Shown here one piece after another: positions 1 to 6,755 of a stretch of 11,609 nt of DNA (its first letter is position 1; each line of letters opens with the position of its first letter). A program made the translations under genes and the position numbers. The notes under the pieces are model-generated. The model did not search any database. It saw only the letters and a program-made list of their open reading frames with translations, and was not told where the DNA came from. The stretch lies in the NCBI GenBank assembly GCA_025363495.1, contig JANYDR010000605.1, forward strand, positions 1-11,609. Direction: 5' to 3'. Source of the stretch: Cyclobacteriaceae bacterium. Lineage in GTDB: Bacteria > Bacteroidota > Bacteroidia > Cytophagales > Cyclobacteriaceae.

Positions 1-203
1 AAATGTGGCGTAAGCTCTTTACCGCTTGTTCCTTTTCTCTACTCTACTGGCAAAGTTCTCGCGCAACAATGACGAAGTCATTAATCCGTGTCTTTGGGTA
101 GATGAGTTGTCAATCGAAATAATCTGAACGCCAATTACTGGCAAATGAAATATAACTTGAATACTAGAATTAATTAAAATGACAAATCTTCAAATTTTCA
201 AAT
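1..203. other. Left-edge intergenic stretch, no gene recognised
   Basis: One plus-strand frame is open from the window edge to a TGA at 70-72 (23 codons, ending ...STGKVLAQQ). It could be the tail of a gene starting outside the window, but it has no recognisable motif. The rest is A/T-rich and ends in short AAATTT-type repeats. No RNA gene or promoter is supported. Confidence 0.3.
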
Positions 204-205
204 TT
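189..205. repeat. Short A/T repeat (TTCAAATTT units), left of the lipoprotein gene
   Basis: Two TTCAAATTT-like units in tandem reach the stop codon of the lipoprotein gene. The block beyond the other end of that gene (821-838) is roughly their reverse complement. The gene is thus bracketed by inverted low-complexity repeats. Confidence 0.4.
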
Positions 206-794
206 ATTCCCCTATAAACTTATCCTTGATCATTTGCTTTTTTACAGCATTCATCACGTCGCTAACTGTATTCGCATCGATTACGGATGTGGTAAGTGAT
301 TCGGTAACTCCCGCCCACAGGAGTTTATCTTGCTTAATGGAAAAAACACGTGTTTCAATAATGTATTTAGTGTCTTCCTGATAGTATCCCGTTTTATAAT
401 AACCGGAATAAAATTGACCGTGATAGCCCCAGTATCCCTGACTAGATGCCGTAGGAATGTAGGTTCTTTCTTTTTGCTTGTCGGCTAGCCTCATGGTTAT
501 AATTCCATCAAAGCCCTGATCTTTAAGGATTGTACGGCAACGATCCTCATTGTCCATAACTTCCTTGCTGCTGAATTCATTATAAGATACTTGAAAGGCT
601 TTATTGAATGTTGCCATCTTATCTTCGGCAACTCTGCGTAAGGTCTCATCTTTTATCAGCGCTATGACCATCACTTTATTCAGGTGCTCCGGATCGATTT
701 TGGAATTGGCATCTTTCCAACTCGACACGATAGAGGTGGAACTGCAGGCAGCCAGGAGAAGGAGGGCGGGAAGGAAGATGGCTTTCAGTTTCAT
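204..794 (-). CDS. Putative outer-membrane-type lipoprotein of unknown function
   Basis: The 196-residue protein starts with a lipoprotein signal peptide: basic MKLK, a hydrophobic run at residues 5-15, then the lipobox LAAC with the acylated Cys at position 17, followed by SSTS. After export it should be lipidated and anchored in a membrane facing the periplasm. The mature part is predicted alpha/beta. It has a K-V-M-V-I-A-L strand near residue 40, a G-F-D-G-I-I-T strand near 95-100, and a Tyr/Gly-rich stretch around 118-139 that probably forms a loop. The layout resembles DUF4136-like small lipoproteins, but I assign no function. The ATG is the only start that gives a complete signal peptide. 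The gene is probably monocistronic, 55 bp downstream of pruA's stop on the same strand. Confidence 0.85.
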   Translation of the reverse strand: MKLKAIFLPALLLLAACSSTSIVSSWKDANSKIDPEHLNKVMVIALIKDETLRRVAEDKMATFNKAFQVSYNEFSSKEVMDNEDRCRTILKDQGFDGIITMRLADKQKERTYIPTASSQGYWGYHGQFYSGYYKTGYYQEDTKYIIETRVFSIKQDKLLWAGVTESLTTSVIDANTVSDVMNAVKKQMIKDKFIGE

Positions 795-820
795 GGTGTT
801 GAAGTGGAAATAGGAAGTTA

Positions 821-838
821 GAAATTGGAAATTTGAAA
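821..838. repeat. Short A/T repeat (GAAATTTG units), right of the lipoprotein gene
   Basis: The sequence between the lipoprotein gene and pruA is built from GGAAATTAGAAATTGG-like units, roughly complementary to the block at 189-205. Such degenerate A/T-rich tandem blocks are common between Bacteroidota genes. No function is assigned. Confidence 0.4.
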
Positions 839-849
839 GCCAAAGTAAA

Positions 850-2481
850 TCATTCCTTGTCTAAAAATGGATACCGATAATCGACTGGTGTGACAAAGGT
901 CTCCTTTATTGTTCTCATTGATACCCAACGAAGCAGATTTACTTTTGCGCCTGCCTTGTCGTTGGTGCCGGAGCCCCGAGCGCCTCCAAATGGCTGTTGA
1001 CCCACGACTGCGCCGGTTGGTTTATCATTGATATAAAAATTGCCAGCAGAGTTTACGAGTTTCTTCGTTGCCAGTTCGATGGCATAACGATCTTTAGCTA
1101 ATATCGACCCGGTCAATGCATAGGGAGAAGTTTGATCTACTAATTCCAATGTCTGTTCAAAGTTTTCCTCATGATAAACATAGATCGTAATCACGGGCCC
1201 GAAGATCTCCTCACACATCGTAAGTGATGATGGGTCTTTTGTAAGAATTACCGTTGGCTCAATAAAGTATCCTTTCGATTTATCATATTTTCCTCCGGCA
1301 ATGATTTCATTCATTGGATTTTTTCTTGCCTGTTCGATGTAATTCGTAATGGATGTAAATCCTTTCTCATCGATGACAGCGTTAATGAAATTCCCAAAAT
1401 CCTCTGGGCCACCCATTTTGAATGTCTTGAGATCCTCCAGTAAATATTTTTTCACATCGTCCCAGATATTGGAAGGAATGTAGCAACGCGATGCTGCCGA
1501 ACATTTCTGTCCCTGGAATTCAAATGCTCCTCTTGCAATGGCCGTTGAAACTTCTTTTGCATGGGCGCTCTTGTGTGCCACGATGAAATCCTTTCCACCG
1601 GTTTCTCCGACAATGCGTGGATAAGATTTGTACTTGTAAATATTACTGCCAATCGTCTTCCACATATTCTGGAATACGCCGGTACTTCCCGTGAACTGAA
1701 TTCCAGCGAAGTCGCGATGATTAAAGATAACTTCGCCTGCTTCCGGACCACTTACATATACTAAATTGATAACTCCATCAGGCAGACCGGCTTCTTTAAG
1801 AATTTGCATGAATACATTTGCCGAATAGATCTGCGTATTGGCAGGTTTCCATACAACTGTGTTGCCCATCATGGCCATGCTGGTAGGAAGGTTGCCACCA
1901 ATGGCAGTGAAGTTAAAAGGTGTCAGTGCAAAGGTGAATCCTTCGAGAGGGCGATATTCTATCCGGTTCCAGACTCCAGGACCTGACTCGGGTTGGTCGC
2001 GGTAAATCTCTCCCATGAAATAAACATTGAAGCGAAGGAAATCAATCAGCTCACACGCTGAATCAATCTCTGCCTGATATGCATTTTTCGATTGCCCTAA
2101 CATCGTAGCGGCATTCATCTTAAACCGATAGGGTCCGGCTAATAAATCGGCAGCCTTTAAGAAAATACTGGCACGATGTTCCCAACCCAGGTTCGACCAC
2201 AATTCTTTTGCATTCATGGCGGCCTTGATTGCCTGCTCTACATGTCCTTTGTCGCCTTCATGAAAATGACCGATGATATGCTGGTGATCATGAGGTGGGG
2301 AGATGGATTTCTTTTTCCCCGAACGCACTTCTTCTGCGCCGATATACATCGGTATGTCCAGCACTGTATTGCGTGCTTCTTCGACTGCTTTTTTTAAAGC
2401 GGCACGCTCTTTTGAACCGGGCGCGTAAGAAAGTACGGGTTCGTTTTTAGGATGTGGAATGGAGAAAAAACCTTTTGGCAT
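850..2481 (-). CDS. pruA: L-glutamate gamma-semialdehyde (1-pyrroline-5-carboxylate) dehydrogenase
   Basis: This cytosolic enzyme performs the second step of proline breakdown, the NAD+-dependent oxidation of glutamate-5-semialdehyde to glutamate. The 543 residues match the stand-alone (not PutA-fused) PruA type of Bacteroidota and mitochondria. The aldehyde-dehydrogenase landmarks are in order: the cofactor-site stretch TPFNFTAIGGNL (about 187-198), W-K-P-A-N (211-215), the general-base Glu293 in VGETGGKD, the catalytic Cys327 in FQGQKCSAAS, E-E-I-F-G-P (424-429) and P-F-G-G-A-R-G-S-G (497-505). All key residues are present, so it should be active. The start is the ATG at 2481, which gives MPKGFFSIPHPKNEPV, a typical PruA N-terminus. 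No proline dehydrogenase gene is nearby. The neighbouring HAD gene lies 149 bp upstream across a repeat, so an operon is doubtful. Confidence 0.97.
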   Translation of the reverse strand: MPKGFFSIPHPKNEPVLSYAPGSKERAALKKAVEEARNTVLDIPMYIGAEEVRSGKKKSISPPHDHQHIIGHFHEGDKGHVEQAIKAAMNAKELWSNLGWEHRASIFLKAADLLAGPYRFKMNAATMLGQSKNAYQAEIDSACELIDFLRFNVYFMGEIYRDQPESGPGVWNRIEYRPLEGFTFALTPFNFTAIGGNLPTSMAMMGNTVVWKPANTQIYSANVFMQILKEAGLPDGVINLVYVSGPEAGEVIFNHRDFAGIQFTGSTGVFQNMWKTIGSNIYKYKSYPRIVGETGGKDFIVAHKSAHAKEVSTAIARGAFEFQGQKCSAASRCYIPSNIWDDVKKYLLEDLKTFKMGGPEDFGNFINAVIDEKGFTSITNYIEQARKNPMNEIIAGGKYDKSKGYFIEPTVILTKDPSSLTMCEEIFGPVITIYVYHEENFEQTLELVDQTSPYALTGSILAKDRYAIELATKKLVNSAGNFYINDKPTGAVVGQQPFGGARGSGTNDKAGAKVNLLRWVSMRTIKETFVTPVDYRYPFLDKE

Positions 2482-2525
2482 GGATGATTTAGTTTATAAA
2501 AATTCATAAGGCTTTGCCCCTTCGC

Positions 2526-2590
2526 GACTTTGCGCCTTCGTGGTGAAAAATTTAACCGCAAAGGCGCAAAGGCGCTAAGACGCTAAGAAT
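2526..2590. repeat. G+C-rich dispersed intergenic repeat with hairpin
   Basis: TTTGCGCCTT (2529-2538) is the exact reverse complement of AAGGCGCAAA (2561-2570). The right side continues as units of about 8 bp (GCGCAAAG, GCGCTAAG, ACGCTAAG). Relatives occur at 4580-4668 and, as a remnant, at 5778-5811. It lies between the HAD gene and pruA. It could act as a transcript end or stabiliser, but it has no U-tract. Confidence 0.6.
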
Positions 2591-2630
2591 ATTAAGAACA
2601 GACAATCGTATGCAAACATAATCAAAACCC

Positions 2631-3326
2631 TCAGAGAAGAGTTCGTAATTCATGCAAACTCTTTATCTCAAAGGTCACCTTTTCTGTATGCGGTAGGCCA
2701 GTGGGATTAAAATAAACTGTATCGATTCCGGCTGACCGAGCACCTGCGATATCGGTGCCCAGATTATCACCAACCATGATGGCCGTCTTGTGCCGTTGAC
2801 CGGCTTCTTCAAGGGCGAAATCAAAAATTTTTCTCGACGGTTTTTTGTCGCCGGCCCGTTGAGAGGTAACGATGTTTTTAAAATAATGACGTATGCCTCC
2901 CGAACTTAACTTTGTTCCCTGCATTTCATCAAAGCCGTTTGTGATGATAATCATCGGGTAAATTGAATGAAGATAGTCGAGTGTTTCTTTTGCGTGCGGT
3001 AGCAGTGCCTTTCTTTTTGGTAATTCTATCAGGTATTCTTCAGAGAATTTTAATGAAAGGGGATAGTCTTCCAATCCCGCCTCTGTAAATACTTTATGAA
3101 ATCGTTGCAAACGGATTATGTCCTGGCCGATCAGATTTTTGTCGTGAAGTGCCCAGAGGTTTGTATTAACTCGTGTGAATGTTTCAAAGAAATAAGGGAA
3201 GCTGCTGATCCCTTTTTCTCTTAACTTATACTGATCGAATAAAATACTAAGCGTTTCCTGCGAATTGGTTTCATAATCCCAGAGGGTGTGATCGAGGTCG
3301 AAGAGGAGGCAGGTGTATTTTTTCAT
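2631..3326 (-). CDS. yjjG: YjjG-family noncanonical pyrimidine nucleotidase (HAD superfamily)
   Basis: This is a haloacid-dehalogenase-type phosphatase of 231 residues, the usual YjjG length. Characterised YjjG enzymes dephosphorylate nucleoside monophosphates, including non-canonical pyrimidines, and so clean the nucleotide pool. The HAD motifs are all visible. Motif I is FDLDHT, with nucleophile Asp10 and acid Asp12. Motif II is I-I-I-T-N-G with Thr129. Motif III is K-K-P-S with Lys162. Motif IV is V-G-D-N-L-G-T-D with Asp187 and Asp192. Residues about 16-95 form the helical C1 cap typical of the family. The W at position 16 (DHTLWDYE) is characteristic of YjjG. It is cytosolic. The ATG at 3326 puts the first beta strand at the usual place. 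There is no functional link to the neighbours. Confidence 0.9.
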   Translation of the reverse strand: MKKYTCLLFDLDHTLWDYETNSQETLSILFDQYKLREKGISSFPYFFETFTRVNTNLWALHDKNLIGQDIIRLQRFHKVFTEAGLEDYPLSLKFSEEYLIELPKRKALLPHAKETLDYLHSIYPMIIITNGFDEMQGTKLSSGGIRHYFKNIVTSQRAGDKKPSRKIFDFALEEAGQRHKTAIMVGDNLGTDIAGARSAGIDTVYFNPTGLPHTEKVTFEIKSLHELRTLL

Positions 3327-3415
3327 GGGTGATTTGTAATCGGTTATCAGTGATCGGTGGTTTACCCAAAATTATAAGGGGACTCTTTTGAAGCCAGAAC
3401 ATAGAACCGAGAACC

Positions 3416-3817
3416 CTACGTCTTACCACCCGAGAAATGTCCCACCGGACGGATATTAAGTTTATTCAGTGCGAGCTCGCGATTGGTGAACATCGTTTGA
3501 AAAATATGCTGGTCGTGCTGGAGGGCAGGATCGCGGCGGATGAATTCAAGCATTTGCTTCAGGATATCGAATACTTCTTCTTTCATCTGGTAGAAGACCC
3601 ATTGATTAATCTTGCGGGAAGAAAGGATACCTGAATTTTTCAGATAGATCAGGTGGCGGGAGGTTTTGGCTTGCGTAAAATCAAGAATACGTTCCAGGTC
3701 GCTGATGCACATTTCACCGTTGACCATAATAAGATTGAGGATGCGAAGCCGTGAGGTATCGGAGCAGGCCAGAAAAATCTGGGCCCCAAGATCAATATTG
3801 AAATGCTTTAATCTCAC
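3416..3817 (-). CDS. ArsR/SmtB-fold winged-helix transcriptional regulator
   Basis: This 133-residue DNA-binding protein has the ArsR pattern: ALxxDTSRLRILNLI (helix 1-2 region, about 17-31), the recognition helix in TQAKTSRHLIYLKNSGIL (about 48-65), and a beta wing SRKINQWVFYQM (about 67-78). The C-terminal 40 residues are an extra helical extension with no clear motif. In arsenic sensors the helix-3 site reads ELCVCDL. Here the matching stretch is EMCISDL, so only Cys37 remains and classical metal sensing by that site is doubtful. The start is GTG at 3817, giving MRLKHFNIDLGAQIF. The gene is divergent from the secreted protein at 3912 across a 94-bp gap, so it may control that gene and itself. 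That is inference. Confidence 0.85.
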   Translation of the reverse strand: MRLKHFNIDLGAQIFLACSDTSRLRILNLIMVNGEMCISDLERILDFTQAKTSRHLIYLKNSGILSSRKINQWVFYQMKEEVFDILKQMLEFIRRDPALQHDQHIFQTMFTNRELALNKLNIRPVGHFSGGKT

Positions 3818-3884
3818 TTTTTCGTTACGAAAGTAGCAAAAAACCTTTGCTGTAAACGTGTTAGGCGAATCGTGACCTTCTCAT

Positions 3885-3892
3885 TATCTTTG
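3885..3892 (+). promoter_or_regulatory. Putative -7 element (TATCTTTG) for the 3912 gene
   Basis: The octamer fits the Bacteroidota -7 consensus TAnnTTTG exactly. It lies 20 bp before the GTG start at 3912, implying a very short 5' leader. I see no good TTTG at the -33 distance, so the match is only partial. Confidence 0.4.
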
Positions 3893-3911
3893 ACCTCAAC
3901 GCTGTTATAAA

Positions 3912-4550
3912 GTGAAAAGAATCTATTGGTTGGTGTTGGTAGTGGTAACCCTGGGAGGGGTAATGACAGTTTCTGATAGTTATGCTCAGGCCAGCAACAG
4001 GCGGAGAGTCATTCAGATGTCAGGTATTGTATTAGGCGAGGACAGCACAAGTGGTGTTCCCGGAGTACATATTTATGTTCCAAAAGCCGGACGAGGTACA
4101 ACCACTAACCCGGTTGGTTTTTTCTCTATGCCGGTGCTGGTTGGTGATAGTGTTGTGATAAGTGCTGTTGGTTATGTCAGGCAGTATAAAATTATACCCA
4201 ACTATCCGGAAGAATTCATGACAATCGTCATAGAATTGAGTACGGATAATACTTTTCTCAGAGAGGTCACCATTGTTCCATTCCCGACGGAAGAAGTATT
4301 TAAACAAGCAGTTCTTGCCCTCAATGTGCCAATGGACAATGGGATAGATAAAAGAAACCTGAATGCGGAGTTGATGGCTTTAATGATGCGAACAACACCC
4401 ATGGATGGCAATCTTAATTACCGTTATTATATGGATCAATACAATCAATCCATCCAGGACCGGTCGCAGGTGCGAACGAATCCATTCCTGAACCCATTCA
4501 ACTGGGCAAGGTTCTTCAGGGATTTGAAACAGAATAAGGATAAGGATTAG
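3912..4550 (+). CDS. Secreted carboxypeptidase-regulatory-like domain protein
   Basis: The 212-residue protein begins with a Sec signal peptide: MKRIYW, a hydrophobic run at residues 5-18, and a likely cleavage near SYAQA at about 22-27. Residues about 33-110 form a carboxypeptidase-regulatory-like beta-sandwich. It shows the typical strand pattern M-S-G-I-V-L-G-E, V-P-G-V-H-I-Y-V, G-R-G-T-T-T-N-P-V-G-F-F-S-M-P and D-S-V-V-I-S-A-V-G-Y. This domain is the N-terminal module of many SusC/TonB-dependent receptors, but no plug or barrel follows. The C-terminal 100 residues are polar and helical, ending in a Lys/Asp-rich tail. It is probably periplasmic or surface-exposed; the ligand is unknown. 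Translation starts at GTG 3912. The gene is divergent from the ArsR-like regulator. Confidence 0.85.
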   Translation: MKRIYWLVLVVVTLGGVMTVSDSYAQASNRRRVIQMSGIVLGEDSTSGVPGVHIYVPKAGRGTTTNPVGFFSMPVLVGDSVVISAVGYVRQYKIIPNYPEEFMTIVIELSTDNTFLREVTIVPFPTEEVFKQAVLALNVPMDNGIDKRNLNAELMALMMRTTPMDGNLNYRYYMDQYNQSIQDRSQVRTNPFLNPFNWARFFRDLKQNKDKD

Positions 4551-4579
4551 GATTTGAGTGACTTCGTCACAGGGTGATC

Positions 4580-4668
4580 ACCGCAGAGGTACAGAGACGC
4601 GAAGGCGCAAAGCGGAGATTCTTATTATAAAAATTCTTTGCGCCCCTGCGCCTTCGTGCCTCTGCGGT
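4580..4668. repeat. Large inverted repeat (33-nt arms) of the G+C-rich intergenic family
   Basis: The left arm at 4580-4612 and the reverse complement of the right arm at 4636-4668 agree at 26 of 33 positions. Their ends are perfect (ACCGCAGAGG and GGCGCAAAG), and the loop is about 23 nt of A/T-rich sequence. It sits between the secreted-protein gene and dps and could end the first transcript, although no T-run follows. It is related to 2526-2590. Confidence 0.75.
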
Positions 4669-4719
4669 ATAAAATTTAGATTGTAATTTCAATAAAGAAT
4701 TAACTCTATAATTACTACT

Positions 4720-5190
4720 ATGAACACTAACATTGGAATCACCGACGCCAACCGTCAGGCAGTAGCGCTGGAATTAAACAAAGTTCTTGCCAACGAATTT
4801 TTGTTGTACACAAAAACACGTAATTATCATTGGAACGTGGAGGGCTCCAGCTTCATTGAATTTCATAAATTTTATGAAGGTCAGTACAAGGCTCTTGAAG
4901 AAATGATTGATGAAGTAGCGGAACGTATCCGGAAGATAGGACATTATGCTGAGGCGAGAATGGTTGATTACCTTAAACTGACCTCATTGCTCGAGCAAGA
5001 ATATACAAACGATAAAAAAATTCAGCTTAACAATTTGTTAAACGATCACGAAACGATCATTCAGCAATTGCGAAAACTGATCACGAAATTTGCTGATGAG
5101 AATAAAGATATTGGAAGCAGTGATTTTATAACAGGTTTGATGAAACAGCATGAAGAGATGGCGTGGTTTATCAGGTCCTATCTTAAATAG
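4720..5190 (+). CDS. dps: Dps family DNA-protection ferritin
   Basis: This 156-residue four-helix-bundle miniferritin oxidises and stores Fe(II) using H2O2 as a dodecamer, and so protects DNA during starvation or oxidative stress. The ferroxidase ligands have exactly the family spacing: His37 (in RNYHWNV), His49, Glu53 (the position of the second Asp or Glu ligand), Asp64 and Glu68. These sit 0, 12, 16, 27 and 31 residues apart, as in the bacterial Dps enzymes. The N-terminus is short (MNTNIGIT) and lacks the Lys-rich tail that E. coli Dps uses to bind DNA, so direct DNA binding is uncertain. The ATG at 4720 is preceded by A/T-rich sequence with no Shine-Dalgarno. It probably has its own promoter, because a large hairpin separates it from the preceding gene. 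Confidence 0.95.
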   Translation: MNTNIGITDANRQAVALELNKVLANEFLLYTKTRNYHWNVEGSSFIEFHKFYEGQYKALEEMIDEVAERIRKIGHYAEARMVDYLKLTSLLEQEYTNDKKIQLNNLLNDHETIIQQLRKLITKFADENKDIGSSDFITGLMKQHEEMAWFIRSYLK

Positions 5191-5229
5191 AGCAGAAAGC
5201 GGAAAGTTTAAAGCCAAAGCGACACCCAT

Positions 5230-5616
5230 TTAAATTGTAAGAATTTTTTCAAAAGTCATCATGAGCTTATTAAGCCCTGTGGGTTTAATAATATAATTTT
5301 TTGCTCCCCGCTCTATTGCCTCGGCCTTGTCCTTTTGGTAATCCGAGGTAGAGAATATAGTTATGATAAGATGCTTTAGCGTTTGATTTGATTTAATATC
5401 AGAAAGAGTTTCAAGGCCGTTCTTACCAGGCATATTTAAATCAAGCAGTATTAAGTCAGGAAATTCGATGTCTGTTTTTAGTATTAATCGATCAATCAAT
5501 TCTTGTCCGGTAGTCAGAAATTCAAGGGAATGATGATTTTGTAGATTCAGTTTTCTGAACGCGAATTGGGAAAGGTACCTGTCGTCAGCATCGTCATCCA
5601 CCATTAGTATTCTCAT
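5230..5616 (-). CDS. Single-domain response regulator (receiver only), copy 1
   Basis: The 128 residues form one CheY-like receiver with no output domain. The acidic pocket is Asp7-Asp8-Asp9, the phosphoacceptor is Asp59 in LLDLNMP, the switch Ser/Thr is in FSTS (88-91), and the conserved Lys111 is in IIKP. It belongs to the Rcp1-like stand-alone receivers that relay phosphate from a histidine kinase or phytochrome. It is clearly paralogous to the receiver at 5838-6236, sharing DDDADDRYLS, DLILLDLNMP and GLNKLM. The 221-bp gap between them holds a decayed repeat, so they may be transcribed separately. The partner is probably the histidine kinase whose remnant lies at 6274. The start codon sits in an 11-bp tandem duplication. 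Confidence 0.93.
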   Translation of the reverse strand: MRILMVDDDADDRYLSQFAFRKLNLQNHHSLEFLTTGQELIDRLILKTDIEFPDLILLDLNMPGKNGLETLSDIKSNQTLKHLIITIFSTSDYQKDKAEAIERGAKNYIIKPTGLNKLMMTFEKILTI

Positions 5617-5627
5617 AGTATTCTCAT
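5606..5627 (-). repeat. Perfect 11-bp tandem duplication over a start codon
   Basis: On the minus strand ATGAGAATACT occurs twice in a row. The downstream copy starts the receiver gene (M-R-I-L). The upstream copy opens a four-codon frame, ATG AGA ATA CTA, closed by a TGA that overlaps the true ATG as ATGA. The duplication therefore builds a mini leader ORF that could couple or limit translation. Confidence 0.8.
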
Positions 5628-5777
5628 AACACCCTTAAAGTAGGGTTCTTCAGACTATTGATCTGTAAAAACTATACCGTCGCTGAATGCTCCTAAAGGC
5701 ATTATTGAGGATATGGGAAATAGCGATCTGTGGAAAACTTTCCCCTGTTTTATTTGGCTACTTCGTTGCTAGACATT

Positions 5778-5811
5778 TACCGCGGAGGCGCTACGACGCA
5801 AGCCTCGCAAG
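5778..5811. repeat. Remnant of the G+C-rich intergenic repeat
   Basis: TACCGCGGAGGCGCTACGAC resembles the ACCGCAGAGGCRC arm at 4580-4668 and the GCGCTAAGACGC units at 2571-2583. It is a single degenerate arm between the two receiver genes. No other feature is visible in this gap. Confidence 0.5.
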
Positions 5812-5837
5812 TTTAATGTATAAGTCATTCTATTCTA

Positions 5838-6236
5838 CTATTTTTCCATAGGTCCGTTTAGGATTTTATGAAATGCTTCCATTAGCTTGTTGAGATTGGA
5901 GGGTTTAACGACATAGTTCTCCGCTCCAAGCCCGAAAGTATCATCCATATCTTTTGGCAAATTTGAAGTTGAAAATATTATGACGGGGAGGTGTTTAAGT
6001 TTCGGATTAGATTTTATTTCCAGCAAGGTCTCCTTCCCATTCCTTTTAGGCATGTTCAGATCCAGCAGTATCAAATCAGGGAGTTCACTTTTTGAATCTT
6101 CGCGTGACGTCAGGTAATTGATCAATTCCTGCCCATCAGTTACAAATTCAAGTGTATGGGTGGTCTTTAGTCTTTTAAACGCAAATAGTGAGAGGTATCT
6201 ATCATCAGCATCATCATCGGCCATCACTATTTTCAT
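5838..6236 (-). CDS. Single-domain response regulator (receiver only), copy 2
   Basis: The 132-residue stand-alone CheY-like receiver keeps the complete phosphorylation site: Asp7-9, phosphoacceptor Asp59 in LLDLNMP, Ser89-Thr90 of FSTS, and Lys111 in VVKP. Unlike copy 1 it has the usual Pro84 before the fourth beta strand (LKHLPVIIFSTS; copy 1 reads LKHLIITIFSTS). It starts 37 bp downstream of the histidine-kinase remnant on the same strand, which makes a kinase-receiver pair with phosphotransfer from that kinase likely before the kinase was broken. No DNA-binding output domain is present, so it probably acts through protein contacts. Confidence 0.93.
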   Translation of the reverse strand: MKIVMADDDADDRYLSLFAFKRLKTTHTLEFVTDGQELINYLTSREDSKSELPDLILLDLNMPKRNGKETLLEIKSNPKLKHLPVIIFSTSNLPKDMDDTFGLGAENYVVKPSNLNKLMEAFHKILNGPMEK

Positions 6237-6273
6237 TATATACCTTACGTTTAAAGTGATTCTTTTTTAAGGC

Positions 6274-6555
6274 CTATTCCCCGCTCGGTAGAAATATAGT
6301 AAATATTGCTCCGGAATTTTCTTTTCCGTCCACATAAATGAAGCCGCCGTGGTCTTCTGCAATCTTTTGACAAATCGCGAGCCCTATGCCGGTACCCTCG
6401 GCGCCTTTCCGGTCGCTGAGTTTCTGGAAGAGTGTAAAGATTTTTTTGGCGTAAATCTGATCAAAGCCAATGCCATTGTCTTTTACGGTGATCACTACGT
6501 AGCGCGTGCCTTTTAACAATTGCGGATGTGTTTCAAAATCCTTACTAGTCTCGTC
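6274..6555 (-). pseudogene. 5'-truncated histidine kinase (C-terminal ATPase half only)
   Basis: The open frame gives about 94 residues covering the end of an HATPase_c domain. It has the G1 box DNGIGF, the F box around FTLFQKL, and the G2 box GTGIGLAICQKIAEDHGG, ending in F-T-I-F-L-P-S-G-E. The N box, the dimerisation/phosphoacceptor His and any sensor are absent. Kinase-like sequence continues upstream of the TTG at 6519 (SKDFETHPQLLKGTRYVV) and stops at about 6550, where a TAG at 6556-6558 closes the frame. A functional kinase cannot be made from this piece. The F and G2 boxes resemble phytochrome/PAS-type kinases that pair with stand-alone receivers, which fits the two receiver genes next door. 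Confidence 0.85.
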
Positions 6556-6563
6556 CTAGGCGG
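6545..6563. other. Breakpoint joining two truncated genes
   Basis: Kinase homology on the minus strand ends near 6550, and Ig-repeat homology on the plus strand begins near 6563 (GLPITFSS). Between them lies the palindrome CCTAGG (6555-6560). Its CTAG gives TAG to the minus frame (6556-6558) and TAG to the plus frame (6557-6559). No transposon end or target duplication is visible. Confidence 0.7.
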
Positions 6564-6751
6564 GTCTTCCTATTACATTTAGTAGTGACAATACTTCCAT
6601 TGCTCAAGTCATTGGGAATACCATTAGTTTTATCAACGCAGGAACTGTTAATATCACGGCCAGCCAGCCTGGCAATGTTGATTATTTGCCAGCGGCTTCG
6701 GTAGTTCAGCCACTGGTGGTAAAAAAAAATACCTCAAAATATTACATTTAA
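6563..6751 (+). pseudogene. Ig-like repeat remnant, upstream part of a frameshifted surface protein
   Basis: The frame encodes about 62 residues of one bacterial Ig-like repeat, reading GLPITFSSDNTSIAQV... NAGTVNITASQPGNVDYLPAASVVQPLVVKK, then runs into TAA at 6749-6751. The same repeat continues in the +1 frame after the 9-A run at 6721-6729. Removing one A joins KK to IPQNITFNN at the same length as the next repeat's PLVVSKGLQTITF. The 5' part is missing at the 6550-6563 breakpoint, so there is no signal peptide and no proper start codon. Confidence 0.75.
6721..6729 (+). other. 9-A homopolymer frameshift site
   Basis: Codons before the run are in the frame of 6713, and codons after it are in the frame of 6756. 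Reading 8 A instead of 9 restores one continuous repeat protein. It may be a real mutation, a sequencing error, or a site of polymerase slippage. Confidence 0.65.
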
Positions 6752-6755
6752 CAAC

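Noticed and set aside
1452..1751. 99-codon minus-strand open frame inside pruA
   Set aside because: It lies in another frame of an unmistakable pruA gene and shows no domain. It is a shadow frame.
6544..6560. Insertion-sequence scar at the gene junction
   Set aside because: ACTAGT and CCTAGG are short palindromes, but there are no terminal inverted repeats, target duplication or transposase remnant.
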